In this document: positions 18,108-25,429 of the stretch, one piece after another
How positions within the stretch are numbered: position 1 is the stretch's first letter
Layout: the number at the start of each line of letters is the position of its first letter
DNA from: GCA-020345945 sp964596985
GTDB taxonomy: Archaea; Thermoproteota; Bathyarchaeia; RBG-16-48-13; GCA-020345945
NCBI GenBank assembly: GCA_964596985.1
Contig: CAZQWG010000005.1
Location: forward strand, 1 to 64,000
Direction: 5' to 3'
DNA: 64,000 nucleotides
Translations under genes and position numbers: made by a program
The notes under the pieces: model-generated
The model's database searches: none
What the model was told of the DNA's origin: nothing
The model's input: only the letters and a program-made list of their open reading frames with translations

Positions 18108-18620
18108 CTAACTTTGAGCGAAGAGGAGAGCCTCGCGAGAATCGTGGTCTGGACAGATCCATATCACTCTCCCTTCTCGATGAAGCTTGAACCATCCTGT
18201 AGTACTCTCTGTGGCGACTTCCCTACCGCAAATTGCACAGTGGCCTTCAAGATTTCTGTCGCTACCTATACTTGTCTTGGTTTTTCTGACCAAGGTTACC
18301 TCGTTTCCCGTTCTTCTTGTGGTCTCTCCAACTTCCAGAATTCGCTTTACGCGCTCGGCGGCACGAGAGGTGTCCCATGAAGTCAGGAAGTCTTGGAGGA
18401 ATTCCGGGACTTTTCTGACAGCCTCGATTGGAAGAGATACGTATCCCCTCTCGTTGAAGTCTTCAAAGCCGCCGGTTCCAGTCGCAAGAACGATCTCTCT
18501 GCTCTTCACATCCACAGCTACGAGAATGGTGATCTCATCCGAGATTCTAAGTATCTGCGGCATCTTCAAATTCTCAAGTTCAAAAGGCATCCAGACCATC
18601 TCTGAATCTTGACCTAGCAT
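18108..18620 (-). CDS. hypothetical protein with C-terminal zinc-binding motif
   Basis: 170 residues, family not recognised. The N-terminal 80 residues look like a small alpha-beta domain (DEITILVAVDVKSREIVLATG). The C-terminal part has CAICGREV followed about 25 residues later by WICPDHDSR, a likely Cys2-CysHis zinc site resembling treble-clef or HNH-like knuckles. The start is uncertain: ATG at 18620 is used, but the ATG four to eight codons later (MVWMPFE, about 18596) would suit as well. Downstream lies the small helical gene and then hdrC; no functional link is evident. Confidence 0.65.
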   Translation of the reverse strand: MLGQDSEMVWMPFELENLKMPQILRISDEITILVAVDVKSREIVLATGTGGFEDFNERGYVSLPIEAVRKVPEFLQDFLTSWDTSRAAERVKRILEVGETTRRTGNEVTLVRKTKTSIGSDRNLEGHCAICGREVATESTTGWFKLHREGRVIWICPDHDSREALLFAQS

Positions 18621-19139
18621 TAACTCGTGGGATGATCTCTAAAGCACCGCTATTCTGACTTCGCATTCTCCTCGGATCCTATTTCCTATCAACGTTCTAA
18701 CTTCTACTAATTCTCTTAATTATCTGGCAGTGGTCATCCAAATGCCTTGCAATCATCACTCATCATAACTTTGAACAATCATTCCACTGGGGCAGTCTAA
18801 CCCCTTTCAAGTATACAGTTGTATACTCTCTGGTCGGTTATTTGCGTCGTCTGCCCGTCTCTTTTCATGGTCGCCTGTCTTTTGAGTTTTTCTCTTGGTG
18901 ATTATCAGAATTCGGCTTTCTCGACAATCGTTTCCCCCCTACAAGTTCGACTTCGGGTGCACCCTTTCAGGTGTATCAAAGAGTCGTGTAGATCTGAACG
19001 CATTCCCAATTCGAGAAAGATTCTTGCGTTTCAGTTGCGCGGAATCTTCTATCCGAAGGTTTTTTGATGTCTTCAACACGTCTTTCATAAACTAGATGAA
19101 AGGATCAATCCTAAACTACTCTGCAGGAAGGTTTTCGGC
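18621..19139. other. gene-free spacer with a short palindrome
   Basis: About 520 bases between divergent genes with no supported coding region. It contains GTATAC-AGTT-GTATAC at 18811-18826, a perfect 6-base inverted repeat that could be an operator or chance. The stretch before 19140 should hold the promoter of the HAD gene. No RNA gene was recognised. Confidence 0.4.
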
Positions 19140-19847
19140 TTGAAGCATCTTAGAGCAGTCGCGTTCGACCTTGACGGTACCCTCATAAGAACCTCAGTAG
19201 ACTTCAGGAAGATGAAACGAGGGATAATCCGACTGTTTGGGTCTTTCGGGCTTGATCAGAGCCTGTTCACCGTATCAGACTTGACCTATGTAACCATCAG
19301 AAGAGGATTAGACCTGCTTGCCTCTCAAGGTATTCCCGATGCTCAGATAGCAGAAATTACATCAGATATCACTCGGATAATGAACCGCGTCGAACTCGAA
19401 TCCGTATCAAGAGTCGAACCAATGCCCCAGGTCTCTGAGACTCTATTCGAGCTCAGAGAGAGGGGAATGAAGATCGGGGTGATTACGCGAGGCTGCAGAG
19501 CGTACACTATGGCTGCGCTAGATAAGATAGGGATCTCTGATATGGTCGACGGAATCCTTGCCCGAGACGACGTAGACATGCCTAAACCTCACCCTTCGCA
19601 TCTTATCGGACTCGCGAAGAAACTTGGAGTTGATCCCTGTGAGCTTGTCTTGGTCGGTGATCATCGAACCGACTATCTATGCGCCAAGGCGGCACAAGTC
19701 GTATTCGTGGGGCTACACTCCGAATCTTCGGATCTCGAAGCTCTGACAAAAGGGGACCCGAGGGCAGAGATTGTCGGTAATCTAGACGATCTGCCCGAGT
19801 TGTTATTTCGCCCCACTTCAAGGCCTAGTATCATTTCACCGCCATGA
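19140..19847 (+). CDS. HAD-superfamily phosphatase (phosphoglycolate phosphatase-like)
   Basis: 235-residue haloacid dehalogenase hydrolase. Motif I FDLDGTLIRTS at about 9-19 (nucleophile Asp and general acid Asp), motif II in GVITRG near 116, the Lys in MPKPHPSHLIG near 148, and motif III/IV GDHRTDYLCAK near 178. The helical cap between motifs I and II is of the small C1 type seen in phosphoglycolate phosphatases and pyrophosphatases. It should dephosphorylate a small metabolite in the cytoplasm; the substrate cannot be named. TTG start at 19140 with GGAAGG about 9 bases upstream. Its 3' end overlaps the convergent amidohydrolase by 12 bases. Confidence 0.88.
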   Translation: MKHLRAVAFDLDGTLIRTSVDFRKMKRGIIRLFGSFGLDQSLFTVSDLTYVTIRRGLDLLASQGIPDAQIAEITSDITRIMNRVELESVSRVEPMPQVSETLFELRERGMKIGVITRGCRAYTMAALDKIGISDMVDGILARDDVDMPKPHPSHLIGLAKKLGVDPCELVLVGDHRTDYLCAKAAQVVFVGLHSESSDLEALTKGDPRAEIVGNLDDLPELLFRPTSRPSIISPP

Positions 19848-20594
19848 TGAGAGAATTCGCATAATGTTTCCCCCTAGGATTGCTTCCTTCTCTTCTCTCG
19901 ACAACTCTAGCACCTCAATCTTTGTCTTCTCCGGGGCTGGGTGGCAGCAAGGCCAGTCGGTTCCGAACACTACTCTTTTAATCCCAATAGAGTTTACCGC
20001 TCCTTCTATCAGTCCGATTCTACTGCTGGCTCCAGATGTCTCAAGAATAATGTTCCTGCTTCTCTTGGCAGACGCGATTGCGTCGAATCCGAGAGACTTT
20101 CCCATGTGGGCCATAATGACTGGAATTCTCGGAAATCGGACGGCGACATCGGCAATTTGGGATGGCAACGCGTATGGCGGGGTTCCGGAATGAAAGACGA
20201 CCGGTATCTGTAGCTGTGTTGCGGCTCTCATTATTGGATGCACGATTCTGCCGTTAGCTGGGAATATCTCCATGGTAGGATGAAGTTTCACACCTTTCAG
20301 TTCCAGTTTCTCTTTGGCTCTTATCAGCTCTTGGACAGCCTTCTCGCCTCTATGCGGGTTTATTCTTGCGAATCCTATTAGGCGGTCAGGATACTCTTTG
20401 ACAGCTCTGGCAATCAAATCGTTAGACCTAGAGAAATGGCTCTCTTTGAAGTTTGAAGTGGGGAAGACGATGGCGCGATCTATCCCATAGGCATCCATTA
20501 TTTTGATCAATTCCGTCTCTCTCCACTCTTTTCTGGGGGTTCTTCCTAGATGGGCGTGTGCATCCACGACGAATCCCACGTCTTTTGCCGTCAT
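19836..20594 (-). CDS. metal-dependent amidohydrolase (amidohydrolase-2 family)
   Basis: 252-residue TIM-barrel hydrolase. It starts with VDAHAHLG (the HxH metal ligands), has GVKLHPTMEIFP near 110, VVFHSGTPP near 145, MAHMGK near 176 and ends with the FGTDWPC motif (catalytic Asp) near 223. The family includes decarboxylases and hydrolases such as aminocarboxymuconate-semialdehyde decarboxylase and TatD-related enzymes; the length is short but complete. ATG at 20594. It is convergent with the HAD gene and divergent from the RAM-domain pair. Substrate unknown. Confidence 0.85.
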   Translation of the reverse strand: MTAKDVGFVVDAHAHLGRTPRKEWRETELIKIMDAYGIDRAIVFPTSNFKESHFSRSNDLIARAVKEYPDRLIGFARINPHRGEKAVQELIRAKEKLELKGVKLHPTMEIFPANGRIVHPIMRAATQLQIPVVFHSGTPPYALPSQIADVAVRFPRIPVIMAHMGKSLGFDAIASAKRSRNIILETSGASSRIGLIEGAVNSIGIKRVVFGTDWPCCHPAPEKTKIEVLELSREEKEAILGGNIMRILSSWR

Positions 20595-20681
20595 ATGATC
20601 ACGTGTTCGGTTTTTGATCTCGGTATTCTTGCGTGAGGATTATAAGGTGTATCTGTTATTTACAAGTCTGAGGTGAAGGGA

Positions 20682-20924
20682 ATGGTCTCGGCTTGTACTC
20701 TAATCAGAACTGAGAGAGGAAGATTCGACGAAGTCACTACCAGGATCAAGCAAATCCCAGAGATAAAGAATGCGTTTCCGGTGTTTGGGAGATATGATGT
20801 AGTGGCTGAACTGGAGGCAAAAGACCACGCGAAACTGAACGAAGTCGTTCTCAGATTGAGTAGAATAGGTGGCGTGGTCTTCACTGAGACGCTGGTTGAA
20901 CTCGAAAAGAAGGAGGAACAGTGA
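20682..20924 (+). CDS. stand-alone Lrp/AsnC ligand-binding (RAM) domain protein
   Basis: 80 residues that consist only of the Lrp/AsnC effector-binding domain: an N-terminal strand (SACTLIRTERG), helix, NAFPVFGRYDVVAELEAKD and a final GGVVFTETLVELE. No helix-turn-helix is present. Such single RAM proteins bind amino acids or modulate full Lrp regulators by co-assembly. The ATG at 20682 is preferred because GAGGTGA lies 5 bases upstream; a GTG at 20673 is in frame. The next gene, a paralogue, overlaps its stop (GTGA). Confidence 0.85.
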   Translation: MVSACTLIRTERGRFDEVTTRIKQIPEIKNAFPVFGRYDVVAELEAKDHAKLNEVVLRLSRIGGVVFTETLVELEKKEEQ

Positions 20925-21151
20925 AAATGCTCAACGCTTGTGCTTTAGTCAAGATTGTTCCAACCAAAGCGGAAAAAATTCTTGCCATGGTTGGTGAGAT
21001 CTCCTCGGTTAAGAATGCGTTCTTCTGCTACGGCAGATTCGATCTGGTCGCGTTCCTTGAGGCTGAAGACTACAAGGAGATCCGCGAGGTCTCTAAGAAG
21101 ATCAATTCAATCGAAGGTGTCAGAAGCACGGAGACCCTTGTCGAAGCCTAA
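20921..21151 (+). CDS. second stand-alone Lrp/AsnC ligand-binding (RAM) domain protein
   Basis: 76 residues, a paralogue of the preceding gene with the same layout: NACALVKIVPTKAEKILAMV, NAFFCYGRFDLVAFLEAED and GVRSTETLVEA. It lacks a DNA-binding domain. The GTG at 20921 overlaps the upstream stop and follows GGAGG by 5 bases; ATG at 20927 is an alternative. Tandem RAM genes with overlapping ends suggest a hetero-oligomer, since RAM domains form dimers and octamers. A third stand-alone RAM-like gene lies at 54088. Confidence 0.85.
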   Translation: MKMLNACALVKIVPTKAEKILAMVGEISSVKNAFFCYGRFDLVAFLEAEDYKEIREVSKKINSIEGVRSTETLVEA

Positions 21152-21248
21152 CGTTTCCTCGGCTTACGACTGCCATAGTGCTGACAGACGCACGATCTGA
21201 CCCGGTTCCTATAGGATCTCTGACTGCCGTAACTCCGGAGTGGTCTAC

Positions 21249-22226
21249 ATGGCTAAGAGAGGCGTTATCATCTTTCTTCTTCTTACGGTGCTCCTAATCG
21301 GAGTTGGTTACTACAGTCGGCTCCCAGTAGTCACAGTTCAGAGAATGTTGGCTGTCGGGGCAGTCCACGGGGTGCTGGAATGGCTGCCTGTGGACCCGCT
21401 CGGTTACTTCCCCAAGTTGGTCTACTCCCACCTAGGGTTCTCGGGTTCAATCCTTGAAACGCTAGTCCCATACTTGAAGCTTGGAAGCATACTTGTGGTG
21501 TTGCTCAAGCTGGTCGAAGACTTCATAGGGGTAGTCGGCCTGTTGCTTGCCAGAGCATGGGATGGGCTGCTGGATTATCTGCCTGCCGAGAAAATCGTCA
21601 AGGTTTTGGCGGGTTTTATGGCGGCGTTCGCCTCATCTCATCTCCTCCTACTGAGCGGGCTTTTCTCTTCTATTCAACCCCATATGTTGGAATTATTTGG
21701 TGAGATGGCAAACTTCTCTCTTGGGGTCGCCCTTGTAATCGTGGGGTTAATTGGCAGAAAGATGCGCAGACGTGTCGAGCAGTCGCAGGTTGGCGTGTTG
21801 ACAAAGTTCAATTTTGGGCAACTCATCGTCGCCGGTTTGGTAATCGGCATATTGTCTCTTCCAGGAGTAAACTCGGGTCCAGCGGGATTCGCAGTGCTCA
21901 CTATTGGAGGGTTCCAACCCGAGGTGGGCTTAAGGATACAGTACGTCATGATGGTCCCCGTTTTCGCGAGGATCGTCATGGAAGCTAATCCCATGTCGAT
22001 GCCCCTTCCCATAGGGCTTGACGCGATTCAGACATCGCTCGTTGTCATCGCAGCGGTCTACTTCGGCTACATTACTCTCTCCGTTCTTATCGCAATAGCA
22101 AAGAGACTTGGAGCCCCCGAAACCTGCATTATTTTCGGTCTAATCCTCTTGGTCGTCTTTGCAGTACAGAGTGGGGTATCCGGAAGACTCTGGGAACTCA
22201 CAGCTATGATAAGAGGACAAGGCTGA
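21249..22226 (+). CDS. UppP/BacA-like membrane protein with degenerate active-site motifs
   Basis: A hydrophobic protein of about 325 residues with 8 or so membrane segments, resembling undecaprenyl-pyrophosphate phosphatase. Motif 1 of the family (GxxEGxxEFLPxSSxGH) is here GAVHGVLEWLPVDPLGYF, residues 37-54: Glu44 is kept but the first Glu is His40, the Ser pair is Asp-Pro and the His is Tyr53. Motif 2 (PGxSRSG) is PGVNSGPAG, with the catalytic Arg lost. So it is probably not an ordinary polyprenyl phosphatase. ATG at 21249 is favoured by GGAG 8 bases upstream; GTG at 21240 is also in frame. It stands alone. Confidence 0.7.
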   Translation: MAKRGVIIFLLLTVLLIGVGYYSRLPVVTVQRMLAVGAVHGVLEWLPVDPLGYFPKLVYSHLGFSGSILETLVPYLKLGSILVVLLKLVEDFIGVVGLLLARAWDGLLDYLPAEKIVKVLAGFMAAFASSHLLLLSGLFSSIQPHMLELFGEMANFSLGVALVIVGLIGRKMRRRVEQSQVGVLTKFNFGQLIVAGLVIGILSLPGVNSGPAGFAVLTIGGFQPEVGLRIQYVMMVPVFARIVMEANPMSMPLPIGLDAIQTSLVVIAAVYFGYITLSVLIAIAKRLGAPETCIIFGLILLVVFAVQSGVSGRLWELTAMIRGQG

Positions 22227-22332
22227 ACAGTTCTCTTCAACCCAAATCAAATGAGGGAGACTCCCTGCTCCTATTGTACTTGCTGATTGCAGAAATGGAC
22301 GAAGAACCCGTCCTCTACTCAGGCGGTCTCTC

Positions 22333-22722
22333 TTATCGTCGCCTATCGCGTTGATTACGGCTTCTCCTGTCTGGTCTCCGTCTCCGATCGCGTCTCTGTC
22401 TCGAGTCTCCGCCTGCGTATCTCCTTCTTGGCATTCTCCGTCCGTTTCGTCTTCTTGACCGACCCATCGTGAAGCTCGAACGCGTCTCTTCAATCTTGTT
22501 CCCGTGAGAAGCGATGCTTACTGCAAGGATGTGTTGGCATATCCCTTTGTTCTGATAGAATTCGCATGAGCAATGCCAGCCATCTGAAGTTTGATATACT
22601 TCGAAGGTATTCTCTGACAGGTTCTCAACGAGAAAAACGCCACTTTCTTTGTCTATGGAGATCTTTCCCTCAGCCACGATCTCATCCATTTCCTTGATCA
22701 TTCCGCCGATCTCGTTTTGCAT
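22333..22722 (-). CDS. SWIM zinc-finger protein with arginine-rich tail
   Basis: 129 residues. Residues 1-75 hold a SWIM-type zinc finger: WHCSCEFYQNKGICQHILAV, i.e. CxC, eight residues, CxH. Residues about 85-129 are almost entirely Arg with Gly, Asn, Asp and Gln (RRRNGRRMPRRRYAGG and similar), a likely nucleic-acid-binding, disordered tail. SWIM domains occur in transposases, SWI2/SNF2 ATPases and recombination mediators, and the transposase 1.5 kb away also starts with one. ATG at 22722 follows the cassette gene at 22741 by 18 bases on the same strand, so it may be part of that transcript. Confidence 0.75.
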   Translation of the reverse strand: MQNEIGGMIKEMDEIVAEGKISIDKESGVFLVENLSENTFEVYQTSDGWHCSCEFYQNKGICQHILAVSIASHGNKIEETRSSFTMGRSRRRNGRRMPRRRYAGGDSRQRRDRRRRPDRRSRNQRDRRR

Positions 22723-22740
22723 CCGCTATTCCTCTTCAAC

Positions 22741-23142
22741 TTACATTTGCACGATTCGGAGGAGCAATCCACGCGGGTCCCTCTGTCTTGGAGAGGTAAA
22801 TGCTGTAGGGTTGCTCTTTATCGCGCTCTCGCTATCCTTCGCCCATTCCCCGCTTTTATGGATTCCTTTATCGGGTACTGTAAACTCTTCGTCTGGTTCA
22901 GGGTCTGTAAACTTTCGTCTGGTGGTGGGTTCTGTTGATTTGTCTGGTGTTCGGAATCGGACTTCGTCAAGTTCAGCCAATAGAGCTTTAGTCCTTCCAA
23001 GCAAGCAACTAATGTTATGTTTATGACCAATTGGTATGTTGTTTTCTTCAACGTACTTCTTGACTTCAAAGAGGGTTACGATCAGAGTATCCAAGAGTTC
23101 TACACAGGTTCGTTCCAGCATTATCATTCGTTCTTCATCCAT
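22741..23142 (-). CDS. hypothetical cassette protein
   Basis: 133 residues from the ATG at 23142, which overlaps the previous stop as TGATG and has GGTGG 5 bases upstream; a GTG at 23151 is in frame. The N-terminal 70 residues are helical and hydrophobic-patterned (TCVELLDTLIVTLFEVKKYVEE, with GHKHNISCLLGRTKALLAEL), the rest is polar and proline-rich and probably unstructured. Not recognised. It is the last of a coupled run of small genes (24166 down to 22741) on the minus strand next to a transposase. Confidence 0.6.
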   Translation of the reverse strand: MDEERMIMLERTCVELLDTLIVTLFEVKKYVEENNIPIGHKHNISCLLGRTKALLAELDEVRFRTPDKSTEPTTRRKFTDPEPDEEFTVPDKGIHKSGEWAKDSESAIKSNPTAFTSPRQRDPRGLLLRIVQM

Positions 23143-23621
23143 CAGGACCACCCTTTGAACCGTACTTTTGCTTCCCGATTCTTCGACTCTTGTTTTACTC
23201 TCTCTTCCTCCTCATCCATCCATCTTAGTATCTTGTCAATTTTCTTTTCTTTCTCGGATATTTCAGATCGGTCTAAAATCCTATTCTTGGAATGTAGATT
23301 TGCCATGGCATCGACTATTGTTCTGTTTAGCACGTTTTGTTGAGCTATTCTCTCATTTAATTCGCAAATCAATAGCATCGAAACCCAATCCATATCGTTG
23401 AGGTCGATTGTCTGTTTGATGATCTGTTCAGTCTCTGATGCTAAGGCGTATAGTTCTTTGTTGTTTCTGTAAGCTTGTCTGCGTTTAATCCATGTTTTGA
23501 GTTGTTTTTCCAGTTCATCTTTGAAGCCATTAAACTGTTTGTTGATGAACTCTTTTCTCAGGTTCCAGTTTTCCTTGATATAGTGCAGTTCGACTTCTTC
23601 TGGTGTTTTCTCTTCAGACAT
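23142..23621 (-). CDS. hypothetical coiled-coil cassette protein
   Basis: 159 residues from the ATG at 23621 (MSEEKTPEEVE), chosen because it overlaps the upstream stop by only 8 bases; longer in-frame starts reach 23681. The protein is highly charged and helical throughout (NKQFNGFKDELEKQLKTWIK; EISEKEKKIDKILRWMDEEEE), compatible with long coiled coils. Tryptophans are spaced through the helices. No catalytic motif is seen and no family is recognised. Its end couples to the next gene through TGATG. The set may encode a structural or DNA-packaging component of an integrated element, but that is guesswork. Confidence 0.65.
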   Translation of the reverse strand: MSEEKTPEEVELHYIKENWNLRKEFINKQFNGFKDELEKQLKTWIKRRQAYRNNKELYALASETEQIIKQTIDLNDMDWVSMLLICELNERIAQQNVLNRTIVDAMANLHSKNRILDRSEISEKEKKIDKILRWMDEEEERVKQESKNREAKVRFKGWS

Positions 23622-23949
23622 AGGGACCTGAAGTCCTCCCTTGCCGTTTGGTTTTTTCGGATTCCTCTTTTTCTGCATCAAACCAAATCTTGAACTTAGC
23701 TATGTAGGGTTTGAGTTCTTCCATCTCTTTTCGATGCTTCTCGATTAAGTCAGTCTGATCGTCTAAGGCAGTTATTTTCCTCTGGGTTTCAATGAGGTAT
23801 TTGCAAAGGCGTTGATTGAGAAGAGAGAGGTCTGCGAAAAAACGGAAAACCGACCCAAACAATCCCATTATGCTTGCCAAGTCTTCGTTGTGTTTCTGTT
23901 CAACGTAAAGTTCATGGTAAACTTTGGTTCTATGCTCCAGCTCTTTCAT
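23614..23949 (-). CDS. hypothetical coiled-coil cassette protein
   Basis: 111 residues, mostly helical: an N-terminal charged helix (KELEHRTKVYHELYVEQKHNE), a hydrophobic middle (IMGLFGSVFRFFADLSLLNQRL) and a second long charged helix (QTDLIEKHRKEMEELKPYIAKFK). Not recognised. ATG at 23949 lies 43 bases after the ribbon-helix-helix gene stop; its own stop overlaps the next start. The hydrophobic middle is amphipathic rather than a clear membrane span. Confidence 0.6.
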   Translation of the reverse strand: MKELEHRTKVYHELYVEQKHNEDLASIMGLFGSVFRFFADLSLLNQRLCKYLIETQRKITALDDQTDLIEKHRKEMEELKPYIAKFKIWFDAEKEESEKTKRQGRTSGPYV

Positions 23950-23992
23950 ACGTTCGTTCCAATGTTCTATTGAGATCAGTAAAGTCTCAAGT

Positions 23993-24166
23993 TCATCCTT
24001 GTTTGACGTTGCCCTTTTCCTCCTCCCTCAACTTCCTTCGTATCCAATCTCGTATTGATTCCTCTACGAGTTCCCCTAGATCCATGTCGTGCTGTATCGC
24101 CGTTATCTTGGCTTGCTTCCAGAGTTCGGGGTCCATCTTTATCGAGGTCTTGACTTTCTCAGGCAT
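23993..24166 (-). CDS. ribbon-helix-helix (CopG-like) regulator
   Basis: 57 residues from the ATG at 24166, with GAGGTGG just upstream. The sequence KVKTSIKMDPELWKQAKITA is the strand and first helix of a ribbon-helix-helix protein, followed by MDLGELVEESIRDWIRRKL as the second helix. Such proteins bind DNA as dimers, often at palindromes before their own gene. A fitting inverted repeat (24204-24228) lies between this gene and the divergent transposase, so it may repress both. In-frame starts up to 24193 would run into the transposon end. Confidence 0.75.
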   Translation of the reverse strand: MPEKVKTSIKMDPELWKQAKITAIQHDMDLGELVEESIRDWIRRKLREEEKGNVKQG

Positions 24167-24203
24167 CATACCACCTCTAACAGTACATACCACTAACCGT
24201 ATT

Positions 24204-24228
24204 TAAGATTTTACCATAAATCTTATAA
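24204..24228. promoter_or_regulatory. inverted repeat in divergent promoter region
   Basis: TTAAGATTT-TACCAT-AAATCTTAT: a 7-base perfect inverted repeat (AAGATTT/AAATCTT) with AT-rich flanks, centred between the ribbon-helix-helix gene and the transposase. It is followed by ATAAGGGTATAGGGATATAC, rich in TATA-like steps. Reasonable as an operator or overlapping promoters for the divergent pair; function is inferred from position. Confidence 0.4.
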
Positions 24229-24263
24229 GGGTATAGGGATATACTATTTGTCGGTGTAGTGGT

Positions 24264-25409
24264 ATGGTGGTACAAATATCGAATCGACAGGAAAGAGGAC
24301 TCGCAATAGCCAACCTACCAGACCAAATCCGCAGAATAGACGAGGACGAGTACCGAGTCAAATCACAGTCAGGCAACGGGGATTACGAAGTATATCTTGG
24401 GGAGTTTGGCTGGGTTTGTTCCTGTCCAGACCACATTTACCGCCACGTCAAGTGCAAACACATCTTCGCAGTTGAGTTCTCAAAACAACTCAGACGGGAA
24501 GTCGAGACAAGAAAGATACAGCCAATCATCACCGCAACTGCTTGCGTGTACTGTGGTTCACCAGACATAAGGAAAGACGGAGTCAGAAAGAACAAGCATG
24601 GAATCATACAGAAGTGGAAGTGTCAAGGTTGTGGTCGGTACTTCAGTTTCAACATAGGCTTCGAGAAGATGAAGCATAACCCGCAAGCGATCACGACAGC
24701 GATGCAACTCTACTTCTCAGGCGAATCACTACGCAACACCCAACGATCCTTAGAGGTCATAGGGGTTAAGGTCAGCCATCAGACTGTGTACAAGTGGATC
24801 AGGAAATACGCCAAGCTACTCGAAGAATATGCGGACAACATCAGACCGAACATAGGGGATGCTTGGCGTGCCGATGAAGTCTGGCTGAAAGTCAAAGGCG
24901 ACCTCAAATACCTCTTCGCACTTATGGACGACGAAACAAGATACTGGATAGCCCAAGAAGTAGCAGATACAAAACACAAGCACAATGCGAGAGGACTCTT
25001 CCAGAAGGGAAGAGAGGTTGCAGGGAAGAAGCCTAAGACCGTCATAACAGACGGATTACCAGCCTACCAGAAAGCCGTGACAAAAGAGTTCTGGACAATG
25101 AAGAAGGAAACCAGAACCAAGCACATCAGACATATCCATTTAGCTGGCGACATGAACAACAACAAGATGGAACGGTTGAACGGCGAGATCAGAGACCGAG
25201 AGAAAGTCATGCGAGGACTAAAGAAGAGAGACACACCCGTTCTCAAGGGATACCAGATATTTCACAACTACATCAGACCGCACGAAGGATTAGACGGCAA
25301 GACCCCTGCGGAAGCGTGCGGAATCGAAGTCGAGGGAAAGAACAAATGGGTGACGCTGATCCAGAACGCTTCAAATGAGAGAAATCGTTTTTTTATGAAC
25401 GATGAGTGA
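24264..25409 (+). CDS. SWIM-domain DDE transposase (IS6/IS240-like catalytic core)
   Basis: 381 residues. Residues about 30-75 form a SWIM zinc finger (WVCSCPDHIYRHVKCKHIFAV). Residues 92-135 carry a zinc ribbon (CVYCGSPDIRKDG and CQGCGRYFSF). After a helix-turn-helix-like region (SLRNTQRSLEVIGVKVSHQT) comes an RNase-H-fold core with Asp in WRADEVWLKVKG, Asp in VITDGLPAYQKAV and Glu in MERLNGEIRDRE, followed by the basic REKVMRG helix, the pattern of IS6-family-like DDE enzymes. It appears intact. ATG (24264) with GTGTAGTGGT upstream. The combination of SWIM, zinc ribbon and DDE is found in archaeal elements; the SWIM domain presumably helps bind DNA or protein. Confidence 0.9.
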   Translation: MVVQISNRQERGLAIANLPDQIRRIDEDEYRVKSQSGNGDYEVYLGEFGWVCSCPDHIYRHVKCKHIFAVEFSKQLRREVETRKIQPIITATACVYCGSPDIRKDGVRKNKHGIIQKWKCQGCGRYFSFNIGFEKMKHNPQAITTAMQLYFSGESLRNTQRSLEVIGVKVSHQTVYKWIRKYAKLLEEYADNIRPNIGDAWRADEVWLKVKGDLKYLFALMDDETRYWIAQEVADTKHKHNARGLFQKGREVAGKKPKTVITDGLPAYQKAVTKEFWTMKKETRTKHIRHIHLAGDMNNNKMERLNGEIRDREKVMRGLKKRDTPVLKGYQIFHNYIRPHEGLDGKTPAEACGIEVEGKNKWVTLIQNASNERNRFFMNDE

Positions 25410-25429
25410 AGAGTACTGTTCAGGGTTTT

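Larger units (their letters stand above)
24179..25420 (+). mobile_element. insertion sequence with SWIM-DDE transposase and imperfect terminal inverted repeats
   Basis: The ends match in inverted orientation: reading inward from 24179 and, on the other strand, from 25420, both begin AACAGTAC (8 of 8) and then share CACT and CGT, 16 of the first 22 positions by my count. The transposase fills the interior and its stop is 11 bases from the right end. No target-site duplication is visible in the flanks (CCACCTCT on the left, CAGGGTTT on the right), which suggests an old insertion, a family without duplication, or slightly wrong ends. The left end lies immediately upstream of the ribbon-helix-helix gene. 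Confidence 0.5.

Noticed and set aside
18819..19095. Plus-strand reading frames before the HAD gene
   Set aside because: Composition unlike the genes around, no ribosome site, and no family resemblance.
22287..22472. Plus-strand frame opposite the SWIM/Arg-rich gene
   Set aside because: It is the antisense reading of the arginine repeats.
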